Below are positions 25,704 through 35,390 of a DNA stretch of 62,598 nucleotides, piece by piece. The position numbers and the translations under genes are program-made. Within the stretch, counting starts at the first letter, position 1, and each line of letters opens with the position of its first letter. The notes under the pieces were generated by a model, which worked only from the letters and a program-made list of their open reading frames with translations, was not told the DNA's origin and ran no database searches. The DNA lies in contig JALHOJ010000010.1 in the NCBI GenBank assembly GCA_022843045.1, positions 1 through 62,598 on the forward strand. The letters are read 5' to 3'. Origin of the DNA: Phycisphaerales bacterium. Lineage in GTDB: Bacteria > Planctomycetota > Phycisphaerae > Phycisphaerales > UBA1924.

Positions 25704-25809
25704 CAACTTGCATTGCTCACCGCAAGCAGTCCTTGATAGCGTGCAGGCCGCTTGTGCTTCCTACCCTTGCCTTCCCCAAAAAGTCCTCATTTACCCTCGA
25801 AAGGCACCC

Positions 25810-27342
25810 ATGTTCGAATCGCTTTCCGTCGTTGCGCCGCAGGAATCCGCTGATGTGCTCGTGCTGGGCCGGTTCAAGGGCGAGGCCCTCGACGCGCGGA
25901 GCGCGAAGCTCGACAAGTCGGGCGTTGCGGCCGCCGCGAGTGAGCTTGCTGAATGTTCTGGCGACGCGGGCAGCATCGGCGAAGCCCTCGCGACGGGCGC
26001 GTTCAAGCGCGTGATCGTGGTCGGCCTGGGCGAGCGAGCGAAGTTCGCGCCCGGCGCGATGCGTGCCATGGGCGCCGCCGTCGCCCGCCGCCTCGCCGCC
26101 ATCAAGGCGACGTCAGCCCACATGGAAATTGCGACCGCCATCAGCAGCGCGGCTCCCACTGAAGACAAATCCGCCAAGGGCAAGAAGAAAGACGATGCGC
26201 CGAAGATCGACCTCTTCGCCTGCGGCAGCGGCGTGGGCGAGGCCTTCGGCCTGCTCGCCTGGGTCTGCGACGACTTCCGCGGCAAGGCCACCAAGAAGCC
26301 CGAGCGCAAGGCCCTCAAGATCAGCGCGGGCGGCACGCGATTCGCCCAGGGCGTTGAGCGAGGCGTCGCCCTTGCTGTTTCCGCGAACTACTGCCGGACG
26401 CTCAGCCAGACGCCCCCCAACGTCGCGACGCCTTACTACATGGCCGACCAAGCCCAAAAGCTCGCCAAGCAGTGCAAGCTTGGCTTTAAGGTTTGGAAGG
26501 ATGACGATCTTGCCAAGGACAAGTGCGAGGGGCTGATCAACGTCGGCAAGGCCAGCGAGAACAAGCCCTGCATGATCCGTCTTGAGTACAAGCCCGAAGG
26601 CGCCAAGGCCGACGACAAGCCCGTCGTCCTCATCGGCAAGACCATGACCTATGACAGCGGCGGGCTGTCGCTCAAGATCAACAACGGCATGGTCGGCATG
26701 AAGCGCGACAAGGACGGCGGCTGCGCTGTCCTGGGCGCGATGCACGCCATCGCCACGCTTATCAAGCCCAAGAAGCGCGTCGTCGCGTATCTCTGCGCCG
26801 CTGAGAACAGCCTCAGCGACGAGGCCTATCGCCCCGACGACGTTCTCACGTATCGCAACGGCGTCACCGTCGAAGTGACCAACACTGACGCCGAAGGTCG
26901 CCTCGTCCTCGCCGACGCCCTCTGCTACACCTGCGACAAGGACAACCCCGCGTTCATCGTCGATCTCGCGACGCTCACCGGCGGCGTCATCACCGCCTTG
27001 GGCAGCACCTACTGCGGCATGTTCTGCGACGACGACGCCCTGCGGACCAAGGTCGAGGCCGCCGCGAGCGCGAGCGGCGAGCGCGTCTGGCGCCTCCCGA
27101 TGCACGAGGAGTATCGCGAGATGATGAAGAGCCCCATCGCCGACATCCTCAACAGCAACCCCAACCGCAAGGCCCACGCGGGCCAAGGCGCCGCGTTCCT
27201 CAGCTACTTCGTCAAGGAGGGCACCCCCTGGTGCCACCTCGACATCGCAGGCGTGCACGTGGCGGAGAAGAATGCCGGGATGTTCATCGATGGTCCGACC
27301 GGCTGGGGCGTGCGGTTGCTTGCCGAGTTGCTGGACGCTTGA
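25810..27342 (+). CDS. pepA: Leucyl aminopeptidase (M17)
   Basis: A 510-residue cytosolic aminopeptidase that removes N-terminal residues from peptides. The M17 two-metal site is intact: GKTMTYDSGGLSLK supplies the Lys and Asp ligands, and NTDAEGRLVLADAL supplies the Asp and Glu ligands with the catalytic Arg. A lysine-rich insert (DKSAKGKKKDDAPK, about 118-135) sits in the N-terminal domain. The ATG at 25810 begins the standard N-terminal domain; an in-frame upstream start would add a Cys-rich stretch with no family match. A terminator lies about 90 bases downstream. The gene may be cotranscribed with the AAA gene. Confidence 0.92.
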   Translation: MFESLSVVAPQESADVLVLGRFKGEALDARSAKLDKSGVAAAASELAECSGDAGSIGEALATGAFKRVIVVGLGERAKFAPGAMRAMGAAVARRLAAIKATSAHMEIATAISSAAPTEDKSAKGKKKDDAPKIDLFACGSGVGEAFGLLAWVCDDFRGKATKKPERKALKISAGGTRFAQGVERGVALAVSANYCRTLSQTPPNVATPYYMADQAQKLAKQCKLGFKVWKDDDLAKDKCEGLINVGKASENKPCMIRLEYKPEGAKADDKPVVLIGKTMTYDSGGLSLKINNGMVGMKRDKDGGCAVLGAMHAIATLIKPKKRVVAYLCAAENSLSDEAYRPDDVLTYRNGVTVEVTNTDAEGRLVLADALCYTCDKDNPAFIVDLATLTGGVITALGSTYCGMFCDDDALRTKVEAAASASGERVWRLPMHEEYREMMKSPIADILNSNPNRKAHAGQGAAFLSYFVKEGTPWCHLDIAGVHVAEKNAGMFIDGPTGWGVRLLAELLDA

Positions 27343-27399
27343 TCCACCCCAAGCCCACAAACCCGGAGCGTGACCGAAGGGGACGCTTTGCTCACTTTG

Positions 27400-27417
27400 A
27401 GACGGTGAGATGGTGAA
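27400..27417. repeat. Partial GAGACGGTGA repeat
   Basis: Sequence gagacggtgagatggtga downstream of pepA matches the repeated gtgagacggtga unit found in the rpsB-tsf spacer at 61330-61403. Confidence 0.4.
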
Positions 27418-27432
27418 CTTGAATCTCGAACG

Positions 27433-27462
27433 GACGGCGACGACAGTCGCCGTCTTTTCTTT
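27433..27462 (+). terminator. Rho-independent terminator after pepA
   Basis: A perfect nine-base stem gacggcgac (27433-27441) and gtcgccgtc (27446-27454), with a four-base loop, is followed by ttttcttt. It stops transcription from the plus strand after pepA. On the other strand there is no T-run. Confidence 0.88.
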
Positions 27463-27477
27463 CGCAGGTACGCAGGT

Positions 27478-28971
27478 TCACACCCCGACCGGCTGACGCT
27501 TGCGTTCTCGCGGAGATCGTGCCGACACGATCGCGCTCGGGCGCGAGACTTCAACCAGAATCGTGTCATCCGCCGGGGCGCCCGCTCTGAACGCCTCCAT
27601 CCTGCTGAACACTTTGTCTGGCCACTCGCCCTGATGCGGGTGGGTTGTGCCAACTTCGTTGATGATCTTGCGAAGGCCATCGAGGCCCAGCAGGCGGCCA
27701 GACAGGCCTCGGGCCTCGTTCATGCCGTCGGTGTAGAGCAGCAGCACATCGCCCGGGTTCATCGCCATCTGCTTGGGATCGGGGACGTAATCCGCGTCGG
27801 GGCAGGCTCCCAGGACGAACGCAGTTGATTCCAATTCCACCAGCGAGCCATCCTCGCGATAGAGAAACGCCGGCGGGTGCCCGCCGCTTGCGTACTCGAG
27901 CATGTCGTTGGTCGCGTCGATGCGGACGATCTTCGCCGTGAGGTACACGCCATACGGCGCGAGCGTGAGGTGGGCGTAGCGATTGAGCAGGTGCAGCACG
28001 TTGCCAGGCGCGATGCTGGGGTGCTCGGCGAAGATACGACGCAGTTCGCCCCAGATGCGATTGACCGTGAGGGCCGCGAGCACGCCGTGTCCGGTGACGT
28101 CCAGCAGCACGACCGAAAGCTGATCGGGGTTCTGTTCCGGGCGATGGACGTACAGGAAGTCCCCGCCGATTTGCTGCATCGGTTCGTACTTGTAGTGCAC
28201 CCGCACCGCGCCGTCGATCACTTGCGTGGGGAAGAGCGATTCGTGGATACGCCGTGCGTCCACCAGTTCGCGTTTCACCTCGCGATACCGCTTGTAGAAG
28301 AACGTGCGCTCGTACCGCTCCAATCGCTGCGTGTGTCGCAGCGCACACAGCGCAACGCCTGGCAGCCCGATCAGCAACCCCCAAGGCACCATCAACAATC
28401 GCGAACCGATACCGCCCGTCCCGATCGTCACTTCCAGCCCCGCCCACACCGCAATCACCGGCACCAGCGGCATCATCGCCTGACGAGGCGACCAGGGCAG
28501 GAAGCAGCACGCAAGGAAGTGGACGATCCCCGCGACCAGCAGCCCCGACGCCTGCGCCCCGGGTAAGCGCGCGAGCACCACTGCGAGCATGCCATGCACC
28601 GCCACCAGCAAGTAGCTCAGACGAATCAGTTCCTGCCCGGTCATCGCCTTGCGGCGCACGGTCCAGAAACACCCCGCGTACCAACCCACCAAGAGCATCT
28701 GAACGAGGCTCGAAAGCAAGAAAGGCCAGATCGAGTCCGTCTTGCTGCGAAAGCCTGGGATCAGCAGGCTGAACATCGACACGTCGGCCAACTTCAGCAC
28801 GACCGCCAGCAGCCAGAAGAACGCGGCGACCGAGCCCAGCGCGCCGGAGAACCACAGAAACCGACGTCGCAGCAACGCGAGCGTGTACCCCTCAAACTCC
28901 TTGACGAGTTCGGGCGTCCAGTGCTGGGGCGAGCGCCCTGGCTGTTCAGGTTGAATCGACGCGAGCGGCAC
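27478..28971 (-). CDS. Membrane-bound SpoIIE/PPM-type protein phosphatase
   Basis: A roughly 497-residue protein. The first 240 residues contain about six transmembrane helices, then a short charged linker and a cytosolic PP2C-like domain. Metal-binding aspartates are visible in QIGGDFLYV and VVLLDVTGHG, with further sites in YTDGMNEARG and APADDTILVEV. SpoIIE-type phosphatases usually dephosphorylate anti-sigma-factor antagonists or other regulators, so this one may reverse one of the Ser/Thr kinases nearby. The GTG start at 28971 has GGAGG just before it; a TTG at 29019 would add 16 residues. Its membrane domain is not a recognised sensor and may simply anchor it. Confidence 0.82.
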   Translation of the reverse strand: MPLASIQPEQPGRSPQHWTPELVKEFEGYTLALLRRRFLWFSGALGSVAAFFWLLAVVLKLADVSMFSLLIPGFRSKTDSIWPFLLSSLVQMLLVGWYAGCFWTVRRKAMTGQELIRLSYLLVAVHGMLAVVLARLPGAQASGLLVAGIVHFLACCFLPWSPRQAMMPLVPVIAVWAGLEVTIGTGGIGSRLLMVPWGLLIGLPGVALCALRHTQRLERYERTFFYKRYREVKRELVDARRIHESLFPTQVIDGAVRVHYKYEPMQQIGGDFLYVHRPEQNPDQLSVVLLDVTGHGVLAALTVNRIWGELRRIFAEHPSIAPGNVLHLLNRYAHLTLAPYGVYLTAKIVRIDATNDMLEYASGGHPPAFLYREDGSLVELESTAFVLGACPDADYVPDPKQMAMNPGDVLLLYTDGMNEARGLSGRLLGLDGLRKIINEVGTTHPHQGEWPDKVFSRMEAFRAGAPADDTILVEVSRPSAIVSARSPRERKRQPVGV

Positions 28972-29251
28972 GATCCTCCATCCTCTCCAACAGTCCCCCC
29001 GAGAGAATTCCCAACCCAACTTCTAGCTTCCAACCATCGTCCCAACAGCTTCCCCGGCGTGGGAATTGGAAGCCGGCTTCGCGAACCCGCCTGATCCGTT
29101 CAGGATACACGAAAACCAGACGGATTCCTAGCGCGAAATCCGCTGGCGCGCGGGCTTTCGCAGGTTGTTGGGAGATGCCGATCGCCTGTTACCGTCGCGA
29201 CCGTCTTATCGCAAGGCCTTGGCTAGTCGCACTTTCTGCGCTGGATCCCTT

Positions 29252-30247
29252 TCAGGCGGCGGGCGCAGCCCCATTTTCGTTTGCGGGGGTCGGGTGGGAC
29301 TGGGCGATCGTCGCCGCGAACTTGCACTGGCGAATCCCCACATACACAAGCGTTTCGAAGACCAGCAGGCCGAGGATCGCCCCGCCGAGCGTCAGGACGC
29401 CCGTGACCAGCCCTTGGACCCCGATCAGCGGCACCGTCGGGCCGAGCAACCCGGACAGATCGATGACGCCTTTGGGCGCCCAGCCCAGCCAATAGGTGGA
29501 GGCGAACATGATGGCCATTCCGAACAGGGGAAGCAGGCCCAGCAGGATCCAGCCGACGCTCGCGTGGCAGCAGACCTGCCACGCCCCTTCGCGTGTGAGT
29601 CGCCAGCCGCGCTGGCGGGCGAAGAAGCGCACGCCTTGGAACTCGATCCAGGTGAGCAGCCCCAGCAAGAGCGCCACCGCGCTGGTTTCGAGGATGAGCA
29701 TCAGCGTCTTGATGGCAAACTCTGCGACCAGGCCGCTGCCGCGCGCGCCGCGGGCTGGATCGCCGATCAGGACGCCCACCCATGGATCGACCACCAAAAA
29801 TCCCGCGACGTACAAGTTGATCAGTAGCAGCCCCGTGCCGGACTTTGGTTCGATCCGCAGCGAGCGAAATAACTTTTGCGGGCGTTTCAGCGCGGCGAAG
29901 TTGGTCTCAAGCCATGGCCCAACCAGCCCGAGTCCCACGCGGAAGATGCGCCTGCGGAACGTGCGAACGTGACGGTTTTGCCAGGCTGAGCCGGTTCTCC
30001 TGCGTGGCAAGGACGCCGCAACTGGTTCGCCGCATTCGGGGCAGTTGCCGGTAGGCTCGCCCGCGGATTCATGCACAAAGTCCTCGATCGGGTAACCGCA
30101 GGCCTCGCACAGGAGCGTCGCGGGCGTGACGTTCGGGGCCTTTGGGCCGTCTTGTGCGTCGGGCGTTGGCAGTTTGGGCGTCGCGATCACCGTCACACCT
30201 TTCGCTACGAGCCGACCAGCCCCCACGGATCGCAAATTCTCGCACAT
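29252..30247 (-). CDS. Membrane protein with N-terminal zinc ribbon
   Basis: About 331 residues. Near the N-terminus two CxxC pairs (Cys47/50 and Cys69/72) form a zinc ribbon with CEACGY and CPECGE. After an RRRTGS-type linker come about five transmembrane helices. Planctomycetes of this group have many membrane proteins with such a ribbon, and their role is unknown. I see no enzymatic motif. The ATG at 30247 is uncertain: an in-frame GTG at 30196 would remove 17 residues, and a longer reading frame extends into the divergent PilZ gene. The roughly 280 bases between its stop and the phosphatase start carry no gene. Confidence 0.65.
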   Translation of the reverse strand: MCENLRSVGAGRLVAKGVTVIATPKLPTPDAQDGPKAPNVTPATLLCEACGYPIEDFVHESAGEPTGNCPECGEPVAASLPRRRTGSAWQNRHVRTFRRRIFRVGLGLVGPWLETNFAALKRPQKLFRSLRIEPKSGTGLLLINLYVAGFLVVDPWVGVLIGDPARGARGSGLVAEFAIKTLMLILETSAVALLLGLLTWIEFQGVRFFARQRGWRLTREGAWQVCCHASVGWILLGLLPLFGMAIMFASTYWLGWAPKGVIDLSGLLGPTVPLIGVQGLVTGVLTLGGAILGLLVFETLVYVGIRQCKFAATIAQSHPTPANENGAAPAA

Positions 30248-30388
30248 CGCGATCACATTATGGGTCAGGCTGAAGTCCCGACGCTTCAAGCCCGATAGCA
30301 CCGTGGTCCATTGCGCATCGCTCCGCCGTGCGGCGTGCAGCGTGTTCAGTGGACGCCAGTTGGAAGCATCCACAGAACCGAGGTCGCC

Positions 30389-30790
30389 ATGCACAGCCCC
30401 AGTGTCAATCGCCGCCGCTTTGAACGCTTCCAGTTGCCGCCCGCGTACACGGCGATCCACGTGCGGACGCTGGACGAAGAGACGTTCAAGTACGACGGGC
30501 ACACGTATGACATCAGCGAAGGGGGCGTGCAGTTTGAACTGGACTATCCGATTGAGCCCGGCACGGCGGTGGCGGTGCAGATTGATCTGCCTCCCGCGCT
30601 GATGAGCCACACTGGCGATGTCGGGCCTGGGCGGGCGGTGTTTCTGTTTGGGAATATCGTGTGGCTGGATGACAGCGAGCCGGGGCCGGCGCGGATGGCG
30701 CTGGCGATCACGCGGTATGCGCGGGCTGGGGATCGGGAGCGGTTGATTCGGGTGTTTGCGGGCGGGCAGTTGGCGCGGGTTGCGGCGTGA
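30389..30790 (+). CDS. PilZ domain protein, c-di-GMP receptor
   Basis: A 133-residue single-domain PilZ protein. Both halves of the c-di-GMP site are present: the RxxxR motif within NRRRFERF, and DISEGG (Asp41-Ser43-Gly46), matching [DN]xSxxG. It should bind cyclic di-GMP and act by contact with a partner protein, perhaps in motility, adhesion or exopolysaccharide control. The ATG at 30389 places the RxxxR at the right distance from the N-terminus. It is divergent from the zinc-ribbon membrane protein and is separated by 63 bases from the convergent DUF2256/DUF3253 gene. No diguanylate cyclase is in the window. Confidence 0.85.
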   Translation: MHSPSVNRRRFERFQLPPAYTAIHVRTLDEETFKYDGHTYDISEGGVQFELDYPIEPGTAVAVQIDLPPALMSHTGDVGPGRAVFLFGNIVWLDDSEPGPARMALAITRYARAGDRERLIRVFAGGQLARVAA

Positions 30791-30853
30791 TGAAATGCCT
30801 CGTTCGTTGGCTTTTAGTTCTCCACTGCGCGTCACATAGAGCGGCGGTACTTT

Positions 30854-31234
30854 CTACGCGAGCTTGATGCGGATCGGGCCCTTCGCGCGCGATGGTTCGA
30901 CTGCGCGGCCGCCTTGTGCAATTTCAACCAAGCCCTTTGCCACCAACCGCCTTGCGGCGTTGCGGGTGCGGTCCATCAGGGGGTTCCAGTTGTCGGGTGA
31001 GACGGCGCGGGCGGCTTCGGAGGGGCAGATGGTGGTGGCGCGGCCGGAATGGGCGACGCGGGACTTGAGCAGGGTGAGGATGGCGAGTTCGAGGGCTTCG
31101 TCGAGGTCGCTGGGTTTGTTTCGGCGGCAGGCGTCGGAGCAGTATTTCACCTGATCCCACGAGCGTTCCCACTTCTTTCGCCACGTGATTGCGCGGCCGC
31201 AGGTGATGCAGGGCTTCGTGGGGAGGGTGGCCAC
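30854..31234 (-). CDS. DUF2256 and DUF3253 domain protein
   Basis: A 126-residue protein with two small domains. The DUF2256 part has CITCGRAITWRKKWERSW and VKYCSDACRR, a four-Cys zinc site with a tryptophan-rich stretch. The DUF3253 part contains ICPSEAARAV and ends in the phrase GPIRIKLA, with a winged-helix look. Both families are conserved in many bacteria but are not characterised; a nucleic-acid-binding role is plausible from the zinc site and winged helix. The GTG at 31234 begins just before the first domain, and a TTG start at 31342 would add an arginine-rich leader. It diverges from the polyferredoxin-TPR gene. Confidence 0.8.
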   Translation of the reverse strand: MATLPTKPCITCGRAITWRKKWERSWDQVKYCSDACRRNKPSDLDEALELAILTLLKSRVAHSGRATTICPSEAARAVSPDNWNPLMDRTRNAARRLVAKGLVEIAQGGRAVEPSRAKGPIRIKLA

Positions 31235-31378
31235 GCGGGGAGTTCGCGGGATGGAGCGGGGCGGATGCGTGGGGCGCTGCGGGTATTGTGCTTGGGCGGT
31301 TCTGATCCGATACCATTTCGCATCAGCGCGTCCTCTTCCCAATCCGAGTGTGGTTCAAAGCCTGGCAAAGGACGGACG

Positions 31379-33508
31379 GTGTCGCTGCCCGTGCAGGGCG
31401 GGGCGGGCAAGCACGGGCCGGTCAAGAAGTCGAAGATGGGGAAGTGGCGGTTTGGCGTGCTGATCTTGGTGCACGTGGTGATGATCGCCCACTTGCTGCA
31501 GTGGCTGTATCACGGCGTGACTGTGTCGCCCGTCGAGCCCAGTGAATCGATGTACACGCTGGAATCCGGCCAGTTGAACGCCGGGTTCATCATGTTTTGT
31601 CTGGCGATCATCGCGACGCTGGTGTTCGGGCGTTTCTTCTGCGGGTGGGCGTGTCACGTTGTTGCCCTGCAGGACGCGTGCACGTGGCTGATGAACAAAG
31701 TGGGCGTGCGGCCCAAGCCCTTTCGCTCGCGTCTGCTTGTGTGGTCGGGGTTGCTGCTTGCGCTCTACATGTTCGTCTGGCCGACGTTCAAGCGCGAAGT
31801 GCTGTCTCCCTTCTCGCGATACGCGACTGAGCAATTGGGCGCGTGGTTCATGGGTGAATTTCTGAATGCTCCGCAACTCAAGTGGGTCTTCGCCGATCCA
31901 CCCCGCGGCTTTCCCTACGTGCTGGGCACCGACAACCACTTCCCTGGCCTCACCAATTCGCTCATCGTCGAGGACTTCTGGGCGACCTTTCCACCCTGGT
32001 ATGTTGCGATTCCGTTCCTCATCATCTGCGGCTTCGTGACCGTCTACTTCCTGGGAAACAAGGGCTTCTGCACCTACGGCTGCCCCTATGGCGGCTTCTT
32101 TGCGCCCGTCGATCGCTACTCGATCGGCCGCATCGTCGTCAACGACAAGTGCGAGGGCTGCGGCCATTGCACCGCGGTCTGCACCAGCAACGTCCGCGTG
32201 CATCAGGAGGTGCGCGATTTTGGGCAGGTGATGGATGTAGGGTGTATGAAGTGTCTGGACTGCGTGAGCGTCTGTCCCAACGACGCGCTCTCGTTCAAGA
32301 TCGCCACGCCGGCGTTTCTCGTGAAGCCGCGAACCAGCGAGGCGAAGGCCGGAAAGGTTCGTCGGCCCGAGTATGACCTCACCGTCCTCGAAGAGTTCGC
32401 CGTCTTCGTCCTCGCGTTCCTGCTGATCATCTCGTTCCGCGGCATGTTCAACGAGGTGCCGCTACTGATGGCGATGTCGATGGGCGCCATCGGCGCGTTC
32501 TGCGCGTGGACGCTCTGGCGCATGGTGACGACTCCCAACGTGCGCCTCCAAAGCCTCCAACTACGCGTCAAGGGCAAGATCACGAAGGCTGGGTTCGTGT
32601 TCGCATTGCTTACGGTGCTCTATCTCGCGCTCGGGGCGTGGTCGGGCTTTGTCCGCGCCAATCGCGCCGTTGGCGACTACCTCGACCAGACCATCCTCAC
32701 CAGTCAGGCCGCGGTGTTCGGCCCCAACTACGCCCCAGACCCCGCCGACAAGGCCCAGTCCCTTCTCGCCATCTCCTTCTTCGAGCGAGGCGGCTTGCCC
32801 GAGCACGGGGGCATCGGCTGGAACCACTCCCCCGCGACATACACGCGGCTCGCGTGGCTGCACGCCGTCGCGGGCGATCGCGCGAAGGCCGAGACCTACA
32901 TCAAGCGCGCCACCGAAGTTTCTCGCCCTGGGCCCGCGCTGGTGTCGGGCATCGCCACGATCTTCCAATCCCAAGGCCGCACCGCGGCGGACTACGAAGC
33001 GTTCCTCAAGACCGTGCTGGAGCGTTTTCCCGACGCCCACCATGTTCGCATCGCCCTCAGCAACCTCTACTGGGGCAACAACCGCCGGCCCGAGGCCCAA
33101 CAGCAGATCGACGCGATCCTCGCCGACATCCGCGGCGCGGACGACGAAGCGTTGGTCAGTGCGCTGAGCTTCCTTGCCCGCACCGGCCAGGTCGACATGG
33201 CCCTCGAGAAGTTCCCCGAGATCCTCCGCCTCAAGCCCACCGCCGCGAGCCTGCGCGCCCTCCGCAGCGCAATCGCCATGATGCAGAACCAACCCGACGA
33301 CGCGGCGACTTGGCTCCGCGAGGCCATCGAGCGTGCGCCGCGCAACCCGCAGTACCACCTCCAACTCGCCCAGACACTCGCCCTCTCAGGCAAGGAGTCG
33401 CAGGCCAAGCAAGTGCTCGACCAACTCAACCGCGTCTACGATAAGATCGACCAGCCCCAAAGCGTGATGCCCCCCGACGCCCGGCTCCGCATGTTGCTGG
33501 GCCAATAG
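31379..33508 (+). CDS. NapH/CcoG-like membrane polyferredoxin fused to TPR repeats
   Basis: A 709-residue fusion. The first 330 residues have several transmembrane helices around Cys motifs FFCGWACH and GFCTYGCPYGG, then two [4Fe-4S] sites (CEGCGHCTAVC and CMKCLDCVSVC). This is the arrangement of NapH, CcoG and MauN ferredoxins. After two more helices the last 280 or so residues form TPR-like helix pairs (LAWLHAVAGDRAKAETY, LRALRSAIAMMQNQP and similar). The family passes electrons across or along the membrane or helps assemble metal enzymes; the TPR part may bind the partner. The GTG start at 31379 has AAAGGA upstream. Neighbours give no partner reductase. The ferredoxin family is clear, while the physiological role is open. 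Confidence 0.82.
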   Translation: MSLPVQGGAGKHGPVKKSKMGKWRFGVLILVHVVMIAHLLQWLYHGVTVSPVEPSESMYTLESGQLNAGFIMFCLAIIATLVFGRFFCGWACHVVALQDACTWLMNKVGVRPKPFRSRLLVWSGLLLALYMFVWPTFKREVLSPFSRYATEQLGAWFMGEFLNAPQLKWVFADPPRGFPYVLGTDNHFPGLTNSLIVEDFWATFPPWYVAIPFLIICGFVTVYFLGNKGFCTYGCPYGGFFAPVDRYSIGRIVVNDKCEGCGHCTAVCTSNVRVHQEVRDFGQVMDVGCMKCLDCVSVCPNDALSFKIATPAFLVKPRTSEAKAGKVRRPEYDLTVLEEFAVFVLAFLLIISFRGMFNEVPLLMAMSMGAIGAFCAWTLWRMVTTPNVRLQSLQLRVKGKITKAGFVFALLTVLYLALGAWSGFVRANRAVGDYLDQTILTSQAAVFGPNYAPDPADKAQSLLAISFFERGGLPEHGGIGWNHSPATYTRLAWLHAVAGDRAKAETYIKRATEVSRPGPALVSGIATIFQSQGRTAADYEAFLKTVLERFPDAHHVRIALSNLYWGNNRRPEAQQQIDAILADIRGADDEALVSALSFLARTGQVDMALEKFPEILRLKPTAASLRALRSAIAMMQNQPDDAATWLREAIERAPRNPQYHLQLAQTLALSGKESQAKQVLDQLNRVYDKIDQPQSVMPPDARLRMLLGQ

Positions 33509-33782
33509 TGGCAGGGGCCCGCGGCCGATGAGTCCAAGGGCCATCATGGCCCTTGAGTCTCTTGGTTCGGGTTCCAGTTGCCCGAGGGGCTGGAAGCCCC
33601 TGAGACGCAGGGTTTGGCAGGCCGTGCCACTTCCGCGAAGCAACGCAAACGCTCCAATCCAATGCAGCCGCCAGCCTCCGCTGGTCGATGTACAAGCCCT
33701 GTCGCTTGCGCCCAAGCGTCACCGCGCTGGGGGTACGCTCCCGCTACGCCGATCCGCCTTACCCACTCCTCAGGAGTTTTCC
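33509..33782. repeat. Spacer filled with variable hairpins (family A)
   Basis: The 274 bases between the polyferredoxin and dacB genes hold at least two clean hairpins: caagggcca/tggcccttg (33535-33555) and aggggct/agcccct (33585-33601). They are bracketed by gtggcagg at the left and gtgccac at the right. No gene is seen. The layout matches the other TGCCAC-ended hairpins in the window, although the stem sequences differ. Confidence 0.55.
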
Positions 33783-35387
33783 GTGCTCGCCACTCGACGT
33801 ATTCGCCGACGGACATCTTCCTCCCTTCGCGCCCTTTCGGCCGTCGCCTGCCTCACGCTCAGCGCGGTGGTCTTCGCGGGCGGCCCCGCGCGTTCCGCCG
33901 GCAGTCTGCAGGACGAAGTTCGCGGCTTGGTGAATTCGTCGAAGCTCGGCTCCGCCCGCGTGGGCATCTGCCTCATCGACGCCAACTCCGGGCAGGTTCT
34001 CGCGTCCTACAACGCCAGCGATGCGTTCACGCCCGCCAGCAACATGAAACTGCTCACGAGCGGCGCGGCGATGATGGTCCTGGGCAGCGATTTCGCCTTT
34101 CGCACCGAGTTCGTGACCGCCAACGACAATCTCATCATCAAGGGCAGCGGCGACCCGGCCCTGGGCGATCCGATGGTGCTCCGCCGGGGCGATGACAAGT
34201 TGACCGTCGATGACGTGCTCAAGACGCTCGCCGGGGCCTTTCCCAAGGCGGGCGTGTCGACGATTCACGAAGTGATTCTCGACGATCGTGTCTTCGATCG
34301 CGAGTTCGTGCATCCGCGCTGGAATCCTGAGAATCTGCATCTCTCGTACAGCGCGCCGGTTGCGGGCATCAACTTCCACAGCAACGTGCTGAGTTTCTTT
34401 CCGCGTCCCAACCCCGCAGGGCCTGGCGCAAGCCCGGTCTACAGCACACAGCCGACCGCGCCCTGGCTGCGTGTCGACGCGTCCAAGGCCCGCACCGTGG
34501 CCAAGGGCAGCAACTCCGTGTGGCTGGCGCGAGAAACCAGTTCGAGCAACGATGATGTGTCGTTCGTGATGCGGGGCGATGTTGCGGTGCAGGCAAAGGT
34601 GCCCGCGGATATCACGCTGCTGAATCCGCCTGTATTCTTCGGCCGCGTCTTTGCGACCAACCTGCTCGCCGCGGATGTGATGGTGGGTGGCGGGGGTCAG
34701 GTCACGATGTCGTCGCCGCCGGCCAGCGTGCGTTTCGCGCTGCCCGAGGAACGCTTCGACACCGCCACGCTGCCCAACCAGCGCACGGTTGCGGTCGTCA
34801 GCACGCCCATCGCCGAGGTTCTCCGCCGGTGCAACGTCGACAGTGAGAACCTCTACGCCGAGGCCCTCTTCAAGCGCATGGGCTTCGAAGCGACCAAGGA
34901 ACCTGGCAGCTGGACCAACGGCGCGGCGGTCCTCCGCATGATGCTCTCGCGTGAACTGGGCCCTCAGGCCGCAGCGACCACGACGGTGTCCGACGGTTCG
35001 GGTCTCTCGCCCGACAACCGAGTCACGCCCAATACGCTCGCCCGCTGGCTCGAGGTGATCAGCAAGAAGCCCTGGGCCGACACGTACATCGAAAGCCTCG
35101 CAACTCCAGGCGAAGGCACCCTCGAACGTCGCTTCCGGGGCGTCAAGCTTCGCAACCAAGTCCACGCCAAGAGCGGGTACATCAAGGGCGTCCGTTGCTT
35201 GTCGGGCTACGTCACCGACAGCGAGCACCAGGACAAGCTGATCTTCGCCGTGATGGTCAACGGCCTCCCGCCCGCGGGCAGCGAGATCGAACACCAGGAA
35301 GCCCGCAAGCTGCACGAGGAAATCGTGCAACTGCTCGATCGCGCGATCTCGCGTCGGACGGTGAGCGAGCCAAAGGTCGGCGGCTGA
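33783..35387 (+). CDS. dacB: D-alanyl-D-alanine carboxypeptidase/endopeptidase (S13, PBP4-like)
   Basis: A 534-residue exported penicillin-binding protein that trims or cleaves peptidoglycan cross-links. The three active-site motifs are present: SNMKLL (Ser and Lys of SxxK), SDGSGLSPDN (the SxN motif) and HAKSGYIKG, where KSG takes the place of KTG. The start is GTG at 33783 with AGGAG six bases upstream, giving a signal peptide (basic start, then LSAVACLTLSAVVFA). Its presence agrees with evidence that planctomycetes carry peptidoglycan enzymes. The gene is preceded by a repeat-rich spacer and followed by the convergent ada gene. Confidence 0.9.
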   Translation: MLATRRIRRRTSSSLRALSAVACLTLSAVVFAGGPARSAGSLQDEVRGLVNSSKLGSARVGICLIDANSGQVLASYNASDAFTPASNMKLLTSGAAMMVLGSDFAFRTEFVTANDNLIIKGSGDPALGDPMVLRRGDDKLTVDDVLKTLAGAFPKAGVSTIHEVILDDRVFDREFVHPRWNPENLHLSYSAPVAGINFHSNVLSFFPRPNPAGPGASPVYSTQPTAPWLRVDASKARTVAKGSNSVWLARETSSSNDDVSFVMRGDVAVQAKVPADITLLNPPVFFGRVFATNLLAADVMVGGGGQVTMSSPPASVRFALPEERFDTATLPNQRTVAVVSTPIAEVLRRCNVDSENLYAEALFKRMGFEATKEPGSWTNGAAVLRMMLSRELGPQAAATTTVSDGSGLSPDNRVTPNTLARWLEVISKKPWADTYIESLATPGEGTLERRFRGVKLRNQVHAKSGYIKGVRCLSGYVTDSEHQDKLIFAVMVNGLPPAGSEIEHQEARKLHEEIVQLLDRAISRRTVSEPKVGG

Positions 35388-35390
35388 TCG

